The notes beneath the pieces were generated by a model. That model worked only from the letters and a program-made list of their open reading frames with translations. It did no database searches and was not told the DNA's origin. Made by a program: the position numbers and the translations under genes. 64,000 bases of DNA from Sphingobium lactosutens (GTDB lineage: Bacteria > Pseudomonadota > Alphaproteobacteria > Sphingomonadales > Sphingomonadaceae): NCBI RefSeq assembly GCF_013393185.1, contig NZ_QJQX01000057.1:62001-126000 (forward strand), written 5' to 3'. Shown one piece after another: positions 44,607 through 52,902 of this stretch; within the stretch, counting starts at the first letter, position 1; each line of letters starts with the position of its first letter.

Positions 44607-45107
44607 ATGCGCCGCGCCCTCCTTCTTCCGACCTTGATCCTGCTGGCGTCGATGCCTGCCCTGGCGCGCGATTCCTTGGGCATTTTCGAGAATTGGGGCG
44701 CCTTTCGTGACCCTGGCGGCAGTCAGAACGGGCCGCGCTGCTATGCGATCGCTGAGCCGGTGGTGCGGCGCGGACAGGCTCGCAAGGGCTTCGCCTCGGT
44801 CGGCAACTGGCCGCGCCAGCGCGTGCGCGGGCAATTGCATGTCCGCCTCAGTCGCGCCCGCTCCGCGCAGGCGCCGGTGACATTGAGCGTCGGCGAACGG
44901 CGCTTCACCCTGGTCGCGGGGCAAGTCGACGCCTGGGCGCCCGACGCCCGCAACGATGCACAGATCATCGCCGCGATGCGATCCGCCAGCAGCATGAGCG
45001 TGCAGACGGTCGGCGCGGACGGACGCGCCTTTGCCGACAGTTACGCGCTTCGCGGGGCCGCGACAGCGATCGATGCAGCGGCGCTGGGGTGCGCGAAACT
45101 GCGCTGA
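44607..45107 (+). CDS. Secreted IalB-like protein
   Basis: This 166-residue protein has a signal peptide (MRRALLLPTLILLASMPALA) and a domain with WGAFRD, CYAIAEPV and a late ALGCAK Cys, which resembles invasion-associated locus B (IalB) proteins. IalB-type proteins are periplasmic or secreted in several alphaproteobacteria and their biochemical role is unclear. The start at ATG 44607 has GGGGAA just before it, with short spacing. A composite hairpin repeat follows its stop. Confidence 0.7.
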   Translation: MRRALLLPTLILLASMPALARDSLGIFENWGAFRDPGGSQNGPRCYAIAEPVVRRGQARKGFASVGNWPRQRVRGQLHVRLSRARSAQAPVTLSVGERRFTLVAGQVDAWAPDARNDAQIIAAMRSASSMSVQTVGADGRAFADSYALRGAATAIDAAALGCAKLR

Positions 45108-45111
45108 TATG

Positions 45112-45216
45112 AAAATGCGCGGAGAAGCGCATTTTGCCGCACCAGCCCGCACCTCCACCCGACCACCCACAGTGTATCGTGATTGGGAGGTCGGGTGGGG
45201 ATGCGGACTGGCGCCG
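45112..45216. repeat. Composite hairpin repeat before rlmN
   Basis: AAAATGCGC (45112-45120) pairs with GCGCATTTT (45127-45135), followed directly by a large imperfect inverted repeat: 28-bp arms at 45137-45164 and 45189-45216, 23 of 28 matching, around a 24-nt loop containing GTGTATCGTGATT. The small hairpin resembles repeat family A. The structure ends 46 bases before the rlmN start. Confidence 0.6.
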
Positions 45217-45262
45217 TTCTTTCAAGAATCAACGCGTCTTTAAAATTCCGGCGAAATCGACT

Positions 45263-46534
45263 ATGTGCGCGGCCATGCAGACAGCCGCCAGCCCGCTCAT
45301 GCCGATTCCCGGCGCTATCGATCCTGTGCCCGTGCCCCGCGCGGTGACGCCCCGCGAGGATGGGCGCGTCGACCTGATGGGCCTGTCGCGCCCGCAGATC
45401 AAGGGCGCGCTGGAGGAAGCGGGGCTGGACGTGAAGGCCGCCAAGCTGCGCTCCAAGCAGCTGTTCCACTGGCTCTATCATCGCGGCGTCACCGACTTCG
45501 AGGCGATGACCGATCTCGCCAAGCCGATGCGCGGCTGGATGGCCGAACGCTTCGTCGTCGGCCGCCCGCAGGTGGTGGAGGCGCAGGTGTCGTCCGACGG
45601 CACCCGCAAATGGCTGCTCCGCTCCGACGACGGGCAGGATTATGAAATGGTCTTCATCCCCGATGCGGACCGCGGCACGCTCTGCGTGTCCAGCCAGGTC
45701 GGCTGCACGCTCAATTGCAGCTTCTGCCATACCGGCACGATGCGGCTGGTGCGCAACCTGACGCCGGGCGAGATCGTCGGCCAGGTCATGCTGGCGCGCG
45801 ACGCGCTGGGCGAATGGCCTAAGGGCAGCATGGCGTCGGCCAATGACGACGAGTCGGACGAGGCGTCGCAATATACGCCGGACGGCCGGATGCTGACCAA
45901 CATCGTGATGATGGGCATGGGCGAGCCGCTCTATAATTTCGACCACGTGCGCGACGCGCTGAAAGTGGTGATGGACGGCGACGGCCTGGCCCTGTCCAAG
46001 CGCCGCATCACATTGTCGACCAGCGGCGTCATCCCGATGATGGCGCGCGCGGGCGAGGAAATCGGCGTCAATCTCGCCGTCTCGCTCCATGCCGTGACCA
46101 AGGAAGTGCGTGACGAACTGGTGCCGATCAACAAGAAGTTCGGCATCGAGGAACTGCTTCAGGCCTGTGCCGACTATCCGAGCGCCAACAATGCCCGCCG
46201 CATCACATTCGAATATGTGATGATCAAGGACAAGAATGACAGCGACGAGGATGCGCGCGAACTGGTCCGCCTGCTGCGCCATTACAAGCTGCCGGCCAAG
46301 GTCAATCTGATCCCGTTCAACCCCTGGCCGGGCACCGACTATGAATGTTCGACGCCGGAGCGGATCAGGCGCTTTTCCGACATCGTGTTCGAAGGCGGCA
46401 TCAGCGCGCCCGTGCGCACCCCGCGCGGCCGCGACATCATGGCGGCGTGCGGCCAGCTCAAGTCCGCCAGCGAGAAGAAGAGCAAGGCCGAACTCAAGCG
46501 CCTGGCCGAAGAAAAGCAAGCCGCGCTCGGATGA
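45263..46534 (+). CDS. rlmN: 23S rRNA/tRNA m2A methyltransferase RlmN
   Basis: This 423-residue radical-SAM protein is RlmN, which methylates C2 of A2503 in 23S rRNA and A37 in some tRNAs. The Fe-S motif is C148-x3-C152-x2-C155 (CTLNCSFC), and a late Cys, C396 in AACGQL, matches the catalytic Cys of the family. Starts at ATG 45263 or 45275 are both possible and no SD is clear. A long inverted repeat lies just upstream. A terminator follows. Confidence 0.95.
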   Translation: MCAAMQTAASPLMPIPGAIDPVPVPRAVTPREDGRVDLMGLSRPQIKGALEEAGLDVKAAKLRSKQLFHWLYHRGVTDFEAMTDLAKPMRGWMAERFVVGRPQVVEAQVSSDGTRKWLLRSDDGQDYEMVFIPDADRGTLCVSSQVGCTLNCSFCHTGTMRLVRNLTPGEIVGQVMLARDALGEWPKGSMASANDDESDEASQYTPDGRMLTNIVMMGMGEPLYNFDHVRDALKVVMDGDGLALSKRRITLSTSGVIPMMARAGEEIGVNLAVSLHAVTKEVRDELVPINKKFGIEELLQACADYPSANNARRITFEYVMIKDKNDSDEDARELVRLLRHYKLPAKVNLIPFNPWPGTDYECSTPERIRRFSDIVFEGGISAPVRTPRGRDIMAACGQLKSASEKKSKAELKRLAEEKQAALG

Positions 46535-46571
46535 TCCGGGGCTGACAGGCTGCGCCCATGGGTGCGACACG

Positions 46572-46605
46572 AAACCCCGCCCGAAACGGCGGGGTTTTCT
46601 TTTTG
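46572..46605 (+). terminator. Rho-independent terminator after rlmN
   Basis: AAACCCCGCC (46572-46581) pairs perfectly with GGCGGGGTTT (46588-46597) around CGAAAC, followed by TCTTTTT. It lies 38 bases after the rlmN stop. Confidence 0.9.
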
Positions 46606-46629
46606 GGGGCAGATATGGGGGAAGAGATG

Positions 46630-47052
46630 ATGACCGACGACGATATCGACAGGCTGGCCACGGGCTTTCTGGCCTGCGCCCTGCCCAAGGAACGCTGGAC
46701 GCATGAGGCGCATTTCGCGACCGCGCTCTGGCTGATGCTGAAACGCCCCGACATCCGGCCCGAACGCGACATGCCGAACATGATCCGCCGCTACAATGAA
46801 AGCGTCGGCGGCATGAACAGCGACACGAGCGGCTATCATGAAACGATCACCCAGGCATCGCTGCACATGGCGCGCCGCCTGATTGCCGGGCTGCCCGATG
46901 GCGTGAGACCCGCAGCCGCCCTCGCCGCGCTGATGGCCTCGCCGCTGGGCGATAAGGACTGGCCCTTCACCTATTGGTCGCGCGAGCGGCTGATGTCGGT
47001 GGAGGCGCGGCGCGACTGGGTGGCGCCCGACCTCATGCCATTGCCCGAATAA
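46630..47052 (+). CDS. Conserved hypothetical protein
   Basis: This 140-residue cytoplasmic-looking protein begins MTDDDIDRLATGFLACALPKE, with WTHEAHFATALWLMLK and SGYHETITQASLH. The conserved His and Trp-rich feel suggests an enzyme-like helical domain, but I do not recognise it. ATG 46630 has GGGGGA 7 bases before it; ATGs at 46615 and 46627 are alternatives. It lies between two terminators. Confidence 0.7.
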   Translation: MTDDDIDRLATGFLACALPKERWTHEAHFATALWLMLKRPDIRPERDMPNMIRRYNESVGGMNSDTSGYHETITQASLHMARRLIAGLPDGVRPAAALAALMASPLGDKDWPFTYWSRERLMSVEARRDWVAPDLMPLPE

Positions 47053-47088
47053 AAAAAAGGGCGGCCCGTAAGGACCGCCCTTCTCCTG
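47051..47088. terminator. Bidirectional terminator
   Basis: AAGGGCGG (47057-47064) pairs with CCGCCCTT (47075-47082), with a run of A before and a TTCTCC-type tail after. It can end the gene at 47052 and, using the A-run as a U-tract on the minus strand, the convergent barrel gene. Confidence 0.8.
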
Positions 47089-47108
47089 CTTTGATCTTCT
47101 GAGAGGGA

Positions 47109-47621
47109 TCAGAAGCGGAAGCCGACGCCAACCAGGCCGGCGTCACGGCCGCCGATGTTGGCTTCATATTCGCTGCGCTGATATTCAGCCGAGATGTAGG
47201 TGTTCGGGGTCACGGCATATTCCAGACCGCCGCCGTAGCGCACGCCTTCGAACGACGCGCCGGCGCCGCTGACGTCGATGCGGGTGTTGGCATAGCCGAC
47301 CTTGCCGAACGCCAGGATCTGCGGCGTCAGGGTGTAGCCGAGGCGGACCGAAGCGGCCAGGTCACGGCTGACTTCCGCACCGGCGCCAGCGCTGGTGGTG
47401 CTGTCGCTGAACGACACTTCCGGACCGAAGGTCACTCCGGGGGTGACGGCGAGGTCGTAGCCGGCGGTCACGCCATAGGTGAAGCCGTCACGGCCGTCGA
47501 ACTTGTCGTAGCCCGCCGTCACGCCCGCGCGCGGCCCGGTGAAGGGCGCAGCGTCCTGAGCGAAAGCAGGAGCGGAGAAAGCAGCGGCAGCAGCAATAGC
47601 TGCGAAAATCACAGTCTTCAT
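47109..47621 (-). CDS. Small outer-membrane beta-barrel protein
   Basis: This 170-residue protein has a signal peptide ending PAFAQ and alternating barrel strands of about 8 (GVTAGYDKF, FTYGVTAGYDLAV, ASVRLGYTLT, AFGKVGYANTRI, RYGGGLEYAVT, YISAEYQRSEYE) ending with Phe (GLVGVGFRF). This is the OmpA/OmpX-like outer-membrane porin-family fold. GAGGA precedes the ATG. Its role is unknown. A TTCATCCGGCG TTCAGG-type element lies upstream. Confidence 0.88.
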   Translation of the reverse strand: MKTVIFAAIAAAAAFSAPAFAQDAAPFTGPRAGVTAGYDKFDGRDGFTYGVTAGYDLAVTPGVTFGPEVSFSDSTTSAGAGAEVSRDLAASVRLGYTLTPQILAFGKVGYANTRIDVSGAGASFEGVRYGGGLEYAVTPNTYISAEYQRSEYEANIGGRDAGLVGVGFRF

Positions 47622-47935
47622 AAAGTCCTCGATATTATTCTTGTCGCCGTGACTTAGGTATTCATCCGGCGTTCAGGTTCGATGCCAAGCAATCATGAAC
47701 TTATTCTCACGATTCCTCCTGCTTCTTTTCTCTCCATTATCAGAGAGAGAAGAGCGCGATCTGCATCTTGATCGTGCAGGGGCCATCTAGGATCGCCAGA
47801 TTGAGTTGCAAAGGGGTTCAGCCTTTATTTCAATCAATTTCGCCCCTTGTGTTGCAAAACGGTTACAGCCCGCCCTGCATGCCCTTGACAAAAGGCGACT
47901 CTGGACGGGGACCGAAAATCCGATAGGATCGCGTC
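47622..47935. other. Divergent intergenic region
   Basis: This 314-bp gap holds no convincing gene. TTCATCCGGCGTTCAGG at 47661-47677 has TTCA repeats 11 bp apart and is similar to elements near 876 and 50713, but opposite in orientation to its gene. The promoter of the cytochrome gene must also lie here. Confidence 0.5.
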
Positions 47936-48667
47936 ATGGACAGCCCGGTCGACAACGCCAATGCGATCGTCAGGCGGCACCGCCTGTCCACCCGGCTATG
48001 GCACTGGCTGAACGCGCTGCTGCTCTACACCTTGTTCACCAGCGGTCTCGGCATCTTCAACGCCCATCCCCGCCTTTACTGGGGGCAATATGGCGCCAAT
48101 TTCGACCATGCCTGGCTGGAACTGGACCGCTTTCCCGGCTGGCTCACCCTGCCCGGCCATTACAGCCTGGCGCTGTCACGCCACTGGCATCTGGCCGCCG
48201 CGCCCGTCTTCGCCTTCGCCTTGCTCTTCTACATGCTCTGGAGCCTTACCAACCGGCACATCGCCCGCGACCTCGCCTTCCGTCGCGATGAACTGGCGCC
48301 CCGCCATGTCTGGCAGGATATCCGGAACCATGCCCGGCTCCGTTTCCCGACGGGCGAGGCCGCGCTGCATTATAATGTGCTCCAGAAGGCCAGCTATATC
48401 GGCGTGATCTTCGTGGCGCTGCCGCTCATCATCCTGACCGGCCTCACCATGTCACCGGGCATGAACGCGGCCTCGCCCTGGCTGGTCGATCTGTTCGGCG
48501 GACGGCAGTCGGCGCGGTCGATTCACTTCCTCACCGCCTTCGCGCTGGTCGCCTTCTTCCTCGTCCATATCCTCATGGTGCTGCTCGCCGGGCCGGTGAA
48601 CGAATTGCGGTCGATGATTACCGGCCGCTATCGCCTGCCCAAGCCCCGGTCGCGAGCGGTCCCATGA
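47936..48667 (+). CDS. Cytochrome b561-type membrane protein
   Basis: This 243-residue protein is a di-haem cytochrome b561/Ni-Fe-hydrogenase-b type membrane protein with about four membrane spans. Probable haem His ligands occur in STRLWHWLNA, SRHWHLAAA and FLTAFALVAFFLVHILMVLL. It should pass electrons between quinone and a periplasmic partner. It overlaps the molybdoenzyme gene by four bases, so the two are a functional pair, as in YedZ-YedY-like systems. Confidence 0.88.
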   Translation: MDSPVDNANAIVRRHRLSTRLWHWLNALLLYTLFTSGLGIFNAHPRLYWGQYGANFDHAWLELDRFPGWLTLPGHYSLALSRHWHLAAAPVFAFALLFYMLWSLTNRHIARDLAFRRDELAPRHVWQDIRNHARLRFPTGEAALHYNVLQKASYIGVIFVALPLIILTGLTMSPGMNAASPWLVDLFGGRQSARSIHFLTAFALVAFFLVHILMVLLAGPVNELRSMITGRYRLPKPRSRAVP

Positions 48668-49410
48668 TCCTCACCCGCCGCACGCTCCTCCTCGGCGCGA
48701 CCGCCTCGCTTGCGGGATGTGACCGGCTTGCCCGCAATGAATCCTTTCGCGAGGCGCTCTTCTCCGCCGAGAATTTCCACAAATGGGCGCAGCGCAGCCT
48801 GATGGCGCGCGACGCGCTCGCGCATGAATTTCGGCCGGACCAGATTTCTCCCTTCTTCCGCGCCAACGGCACCGCCAATCCCAATACGCCCGATTATAAG
48901 ATGATCTGGCGCAGCGGCTTCGCCGACTGGCGGCTTCGTGTCGACGGACTCGTCGCGCGGAGATTGTCTATTTCGCTGCCGCAGTTACGCAGCCTGCCCC
49001 ATCGCGAGCAGATCACCCGCCATGACTGCGTCGAAGGCTGGAGCGCGATCGGCAAATGGCGCGGCGTGCCCCTGAAGACCATCCTCGACGGCGCGGGCCT
49101 GCGCGACCGGGCGCGCCATCTCGTCTTTCACTGCGCCGACATGATGGGGAGCGGCCAGCCCTATTATGAGAGTATCGATCTCACCGACGCCTTCCACCCC
49201 CAGACCATCCTCGCCTTCGCGCTCAACGACCGCCCCCTTTCCGTCGCCAATGGCGCCCCGCTGCGGCTGCGGGTCGAACGGCAACTGGGCTATAAACAGG
49301 CCAAATATCTGATGCGGATCGAGGCGGTGGAAAGTCTTTCCAGCGTCGGCAGAGGCAAGGGCGGATATTGGGAAGACCATGCCGGCTACGACTGGTATGC
49401 GGGCATTTGA
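48664..49410 (+). CDS. Molybdopterin oxidoreductase (SUOX/MsrP-like)
   Basis: This 248-residue protein has the sulfite-oxidase-type molybdopterin fold. The molybdenum-binding Cys is C122 in RHDCVEGWSAIGKW. The N-terminus has a twin-arginine RRTLLLGA and a lipobox Cys, C19, so it is probably Tat-exported and lipid-anchored. It is translationally coupled to the cytochrome b561 gene, which likely supplies electrons. Substrate (S- or N-oxide, or methionine sulfoxide by analogy with MsrP) is inferred, not shown. Confidence 0.88.
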   Translation: MILTRRTLLLGATASLAGCDRLARNESFREALFSAENFHKWAQRSLMARDALAHEFRPDQISPFFRANGTANPNTPDYKMIWRSGFADWRLRVDGLVARRLSISLPQLRSLPHREQITRHDCVEGWSAIGKWRGVPLKTILDGAGLRDRARHLVFHCADMMGSGQPYYESIDLTDAFHPQTILAFALNDRPLSVANGAPLRLRVERQLGYKQAKYLMRIEAVESLSSVGRGKGGYWEDHAGYDWYAGI

Positions 49411-49441
49411 CGCCTGCGAAACGACATGACAAGGTGGCTGC

Positions 49442-50683
49442 ATGAAACTGTTTGAACGTGTTCTCAAGCGGTTGGTCACGCGTGGCCAGCTCACCGTCCA
49501 TTATCATAACGGAGGCAGCTTCACCGTCGGACAGCCCGATCCGGCCTTCCCCAACCTGGCGCTCCGCTTCAAGGACGGGCGCGTTCCGCTCGACATCATC
49601 AAGGATCCGCGCCTTGGCATGGCAGAAGCCTGGATCGACGGCCGCGTCGGCATCGAAGGCGGCGGCATCATGGAATTCGTATCCATGATCCGCGCCAACA
49701 ATCCGTGGGAGCAGGGCCGCTCCATCGACGCCAAATCCTTCGTCAGCCGCAGCTTCAAGTCCGCCCGCCAGAAATTCTGGCGCCTCAATCACAAGAGCCG
49801 GTCCAAGGCGAACGTCGCTCATCATTACGACCTGTCGGGGGCGCTCTACGCCCTCTTCCTCGACCGCGACCGCCAATATAGCTGCGCCTATTTCCCCGAT
49901 GCGGACAATGAGACCGGCATCAGCCTGGAACAGTCGCAGGAGGACAAGAAGGCGCATATCGCCGCCAAGCTGCATCTGAAGCCCGGCATGAAGGTGCTGG
50001 ACATCGGCTGCGGCTGGGGCGGCATGGCGCTCTATCTGCATCGCACCTGCGGCGTCGACGTGACCGGCATCACCTTGTCGGAAGAGCAGCTCAAGGTCGC
50101 ACGCCAGCGCGCCGAGGAAGCGGGCGTCGCCGACCATGTCCGGTTCGAGCTGATCGACTATCGCGACATGCAGGGACCGTTCGACCGGATCGTGTCGGTC
50201 GGCATGTTCGAACATGTCGGCACCGCCCATTTCCGCACCTTCTACAACAAGTGCCGCGACCTGCTGTCTCCCGACGGCGTGATGCTGATCCATACGATCG
50301 GCCGCGTCGATGGCCCCGGCATCACCGACGCCTTCACCCAGAAATATATCTTCCCCGGCGGCTATATCCCCGCCTTGTCGGAGATGATCCAGGGCAGCGA
50401 AGGCACCCGCCTGATGGTGACGGACGTGGAGGTGCTGCGCATCCATTACGGCCTCACCATCCGCGAATGGTACAAGCGGACCATGGCGCACAAGGCGGAC
50501 ATCGTCGCTTTGTATGACGAGCGTTTCTTCCGCCTCTGGACCTTCTATCTCGCCGGTGCGGCGACCGTGTTCGAACATGGCGGCATGGTGAATTATCAGG
50601 TCCAATATGTCCGCGACCGCCGCTCCCTGCCCATTACCCGCGACTATATGCAGGAAGCGGAAGCCGCGCTGCGGGGGCGTTGA
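49442..50683 (+). CDS. cfa: Cyclopropane-fatty-acyl-phospholipid synthase
   Basis: This 413-residue protein is a Cfa-type SAM-dependent enzyme that adds a methylene bridge to unsaturated membrane phospholipid acyl chains. It has an N-terminal domain with LTVHYHNGG and SAM motif VLDIGCGWGGMALYL, then GITLSEEQ and FEHVGTAHF. Length is typical. It follows the cytochrome/molybdoenzyme pair by 31 bases. Confidence 0.93.
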   Translation: MKLFERVLKRLVTRGQLTVHYHNGGSFTVGQPDPAFPNLALRFKDGRVPLDIIKDPRLGMAEAWIDGRVGIEGGGIMEFVSMIRANNPWEQGRSIDAKSFVSRSFKSARQKFWRLNHKSRSKANVAHHYDLSGALYALFLDRDRQYSCAYFPDADNETGISLEQSQEDKKAHIAAKLHLKPGMKVLDIGCGWGGMALYLHRTCGVDVTGITLSEEQLKVARQRAEEAGVADHVRFELIDYRDMQGPFDRIVSVGMFEHVGTAHFRTFYNKCRDLLSPDGVMLIHTIGRVDGPGITDAFTQKYIFPGGYIPALSEMIQGSEGTRLMVTDVEVLRIHYGLTIREWYKRTMAHKADIVALYDERFFRLWTFYLAGAATVFEHGGMVNYQVQYVRDRRSLPITRDYMQEAEAALRGR

Positions 50684-50711
50684 AATCGCATTAACCGTCG
50701 CTGACAGCCAC

Positions 50712-50729
50712 GTTCCCGACCGGTTCAGT
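50712..50729 (+). promoter_or_regulatory. TTCCC-type direct-repeat element
   Basis: TTCCCGACCGGTTCAGT at 50713-50729 has TTC half-sites 11 bp apart and matches TTCCCGGTCCGTTCAGG at 876-892 in 13 of 17 positions. Each lies 10-13 bases upstream of a hairpin leader. It is probably a shared transcription element. Confidence 0.4.
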
Positions 50730-50741
50730 CAGCCGCGCGCA

Positions 50742-50781
50742 TTCTCCTCCTCATACCCCCGACGGGGTCTTAGGAGGAGAA
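50742..50781 (+). promoter_or_regulatory. Hairpin sequestering a ribosome-binding site
   Basis: TTCTCCTCCT (50742-50751) pairs perfectly with AGGAGGAGAA (50772-50781), and inside it ACCCC (50755-50759) pairs with GGGGT (50764-50768) around CGAC, with a CAT/CTT internal loop. The 3' arm is the Shine-Dalgarno AGGAGGAG, 8 bases before ATG 50788. The paired site should block translation until opened. It is a candidate RNA thermometer or ligand switch; this is inferred by eye. Confidence 0.6.
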
Positions 50782-50787
50782 AGCGAC

Positions 50788-51105
50788 ATGAAATTTTTCT
50801 GGAAAGGCGTGGCGGCACTGACGCTGGCCGTGGCCGGACTCGGCGCGGCGACGGCTCCCGCACAGGCTCATGACGATCGCTATGGCTGGCGCGGCGACCG
50901 GGACGGTCGGTGGGATGGCCGAGGCGACCGACGCTGGGATGATCGTCGCCGCTGGGACGACCGGCGTCACTGGCGCGGCGACCGTCGCGACTGGCGCGGC
51001 CATCGCGGTTACGATCGCCGCTACGCTTATCGCCAGCGTTGCTGGAACGAATGGCGCTACGACCATTATCGCGATCGCCGCGTGCGGGTTCGCATCTGCC
51101 GCTGA
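50788..51105 (+). CDS. Small secreted Arg/Asp-rich protein
   Basis: This 105-residue protein has a signal peptide (about 1-28, ending PAQAH) and a mature part made almost wholly of Arg, Asp, Gly, Trp and Tyr (RDGRWDGRGDRRWDDRRRW). Near the end two Cys occur (RQRCWNEW, RVRICR), perhaps making a disulfide. It is not recognised as a known enzyme. It resembles the basic/acidic proteins at 979 and 16206. Its ribosome site lies in a strong hairpin. Confidence 0.78.
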   Translation: MKFFWKGVAALTLAVAGLGAATAPAQAHDDRYGWRGDRDGRWDGRGDRRWDDRRRWDDRRHWRGDRRDWRGHRGYDRRYAYRQRCWNEWRYDHYRDRRVRVRICR

Positions 51106-51218
51106 CGCGCATGGCGCGTCGCATATCGAGCGGAGTCGAGCAGCCGGCTCATGGCATGTCTCGACTTCGCTCGACATGACCGATTGAACCCTTAGGCCGC
51201 TTCCGGCATTTTCCCGGC

Positions 51219-51641
51219 ATGACCGATCCCATGCCCGTGATCCAGAGCCTCTTGTCCGGCCTCCCCATCCTGCTGCTGCACCTTGGCAGCGCCACTCTGG
51301 TCTGGCTGGCGGCGCTCGCCATCTATCTGTGGATAACTCCGCATGACGAATTTGCGCTGATCCGCGCGGGCAATGAGGCCGCAGCCATTTCGTTGGGCGG
51401 TGCGGCAATCGGCCTTGCCGTGCCGCTGGGCTTCTGCCTCGCCGGGTCGGTCAATGTCTGGGACGTTGTCATCTGGGGCAGCGTCACTTTGGTCCTGCAA
51501 CTCATCGCTTTCCGTGTGGTCGACTTCCTGCTGGGCGGATTGTCCGCCCGGATCGAGGCCAATGAACGGTCGGCGGCCATCTTCCTCGCCATGATGAAGG
51601 CCGCAATCGCCTGCCTTACCGCCGCCGCGGTGGCGGGCTGA
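51219..51641 (+). CDS. DUF350 membrane protein
   Basis: This 140-residue protein has four predicted membrane spans and matches DUF350 (UPF0719), with AGNEAAAISLGGAAIGLAVPL. Function of the family is not established. It ends three bases before the serine protease gene, suggesting co-expression. AUG 51219 starts it; a second ATG follows at 51231. Confidence 0.85.
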   Translation: MTDPMPVIQSLLSGLPILLLHLGSATLVWLAALAIYLWITPHDEFALIRAGNEAAAISLGGAAIGLAVPLGFCLAGSVNVWDVVIWGSVTLVLQLIAFRVVDFLLGGLSARIEANERSAAIFLAMMKAAIACLTAAAVAG

Positions 51642-51644
51642 GCA

Positions 51645-52490
51645 ATGGTACAAATCGGAGCGCGCAGGAGAGGATGCGGCTGCCTGCCCTTTGCGCTGGC
51701 CGGCCTCCTGCTGATCGCCTGGCTGGGACAGGATATCGCGCCGCCACTGAAGGTCGAACAATATGACCCGCGCTCGCCGCGCCGTCCCCTGCCCCAATGG
51801 GGTGACGAGCATTTCGTGATCGAAGACCGGCCCGGCGGGCCAGCCGATTCCATGGGCACCGCCTTCGCCGTCGACCGCGACGGCGCCTGGCTGACCGCCG
51901 AACATGTCACCCATGGCTGCACCCGCGTGGGCCTTGAGGACGGCCGCTTCGCCCGACCCGTCTCGCGCATAGTCGAAAGCCGGGAGGCGGATGCGGCGCT
52001 GGTTCGCGACGGACTGCTCAGCCCCGACGCCCTGCCCCTCTCCAACCGAGTGCCACAACCGGGCACGCCCGGCTATCATATGGGCTTCCCCGCCGGCCAG
52101 CCGACCCTGGTGGTATCCGAACTGATTGGCTCCGCCAGTGCGCGGCGCGGCGACAGCGACCTCGCCCAGCCGGTGCTGGCATGGGCGGAAAGAGCACGCA
52201 TCCCCGAAGGCGACGGCACCCTTTCGGGCATCAGCGGCGGCCCGGTCTTTGCCGAGGACGGCCATGTCGTCGGCGTCAACAGCGCCTCGACCGATCGGCG
52301 CGGCCGCATCCTCACCACCGCGCCCGACGCCGTTACCCGCCTGACCGTCGCCAGCCGTGCCGTGGATGAGCGGCCGGTCGCCTATCCCTTCGTCAGTCTT
52401 GCCGATGTGGAAGGCCGCTTCGCCGCCTGGCTCGACCAAGGCGTCATCCGCCGCATCTTCTGCGACGTCGACGAACGGCGCGGCAGTTGA
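51645..52490 (+). CDS. Trypsin-like serine protease
   Basis: This 281-residue protein has an N-terminal membrane segment (about 14-28) and a trypsin-like fold. The catalytic triad is likely H87 (TAEHVTHG), D116 (EADAAL) and S197 (GISGGPV). There is no PDZ domain, unlike DegP. It should act in the periplasm, tethered to the membrane. It is coupled to the DUF350 gene, spacing 3 bases. Confidence 0.85.
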   Translation: MVQIGARRRGCGCLPFALAGLLLIAWLGQDIAPPLKVEQYDPRSPRRPLPQWGDEHFVIEDRPGGPADSMGTAFAVDRDGAWLTAEHVTHGCTRVGLEDGRFARPVSRIVESREADAALVRDGLLSPDALPLSNRVPQPGTPGYHMGFPAGQPTLVVSELIGSASARRGDSDLAQPVLAWAERARIPEGDGTLSGISGGPVFAEDGHVVGVNSASTDRRGRILTTAPDAVTRLTVASRAVDERPVAYPFVSLADVEGRFAAWLDQGVIRRIFCDVDERRGS

Positions 52491-52543
52491 CGAAATATGG
52501 GCCGAGGCGCTAGGCGCAGCCCAACTTTCCAAGGAATTTGACC

Positions 52544-52819
52544 ATGAGTGACACGCCTCCCGACCATCTGTCCACCAACCCGAAAAGCCCCCATTTCGAC
52601 ATGGAGGCACTTCAGCGCGGCATTGGCATCCGTTTCAAGGGGCGCGAGCGCAAGGACGTCGAGGAATATAATATTTCCGAAGGCTGGATCCGCGTCGCCG
52701 CCGGCAAGACCCGCGACCGCAACGGCAATCCGCTGACGATCAAGCTGAACGGCGAAGTCGAAGCCTGGTTCGAAAACCCGGCTGAGGGCGAAGGCGAAAA
52801 GGCCGCCGACGCCGAATAA
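52544..52819 (+). CDS. DUF3297 family protein
   Basis: This 91-residue protein matches DUF3297: HLSTNPKSPHFDMEAL, GIGIRFKGRERKDVEEYNISEGWIRV and KTRDRNGNPLTIKLNGEVEAW. It is small, cytoplasmic and of unknown function. AAGGAA lies 7 bases before ATG 52544. A good terminator follows. Confidence 0.88.
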   Translation: MSDTPPDHLSTNPKSPHFDMEALQRGIGIRFKGRERKDVEEYNISEGWIRVAAGKTRDRNGNPLTIKLNGEVEAWFENPAEGEGEKAADAE

Positions 52820-52826
52820 GCGACAC

Positions 52827-52858
52827 AAAAAAGGGCGCCGATCCGGGCGCCCTTTTTT
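52827..52858 (+). terminator. Rho-independent terminator
   Basis: GGGCGCC (52833-52839) pairs with GGCGCCC (52846-52852), flanked by AAAAAA and TTTTTT. It ends the DUF3297 gene. Confidence 0.92.
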
Positions 52859-52902
52859 ATTGCGAGTTTTCCAGGCCAGCCGCCGAGCGGCGTCGAACAT
52901 GC

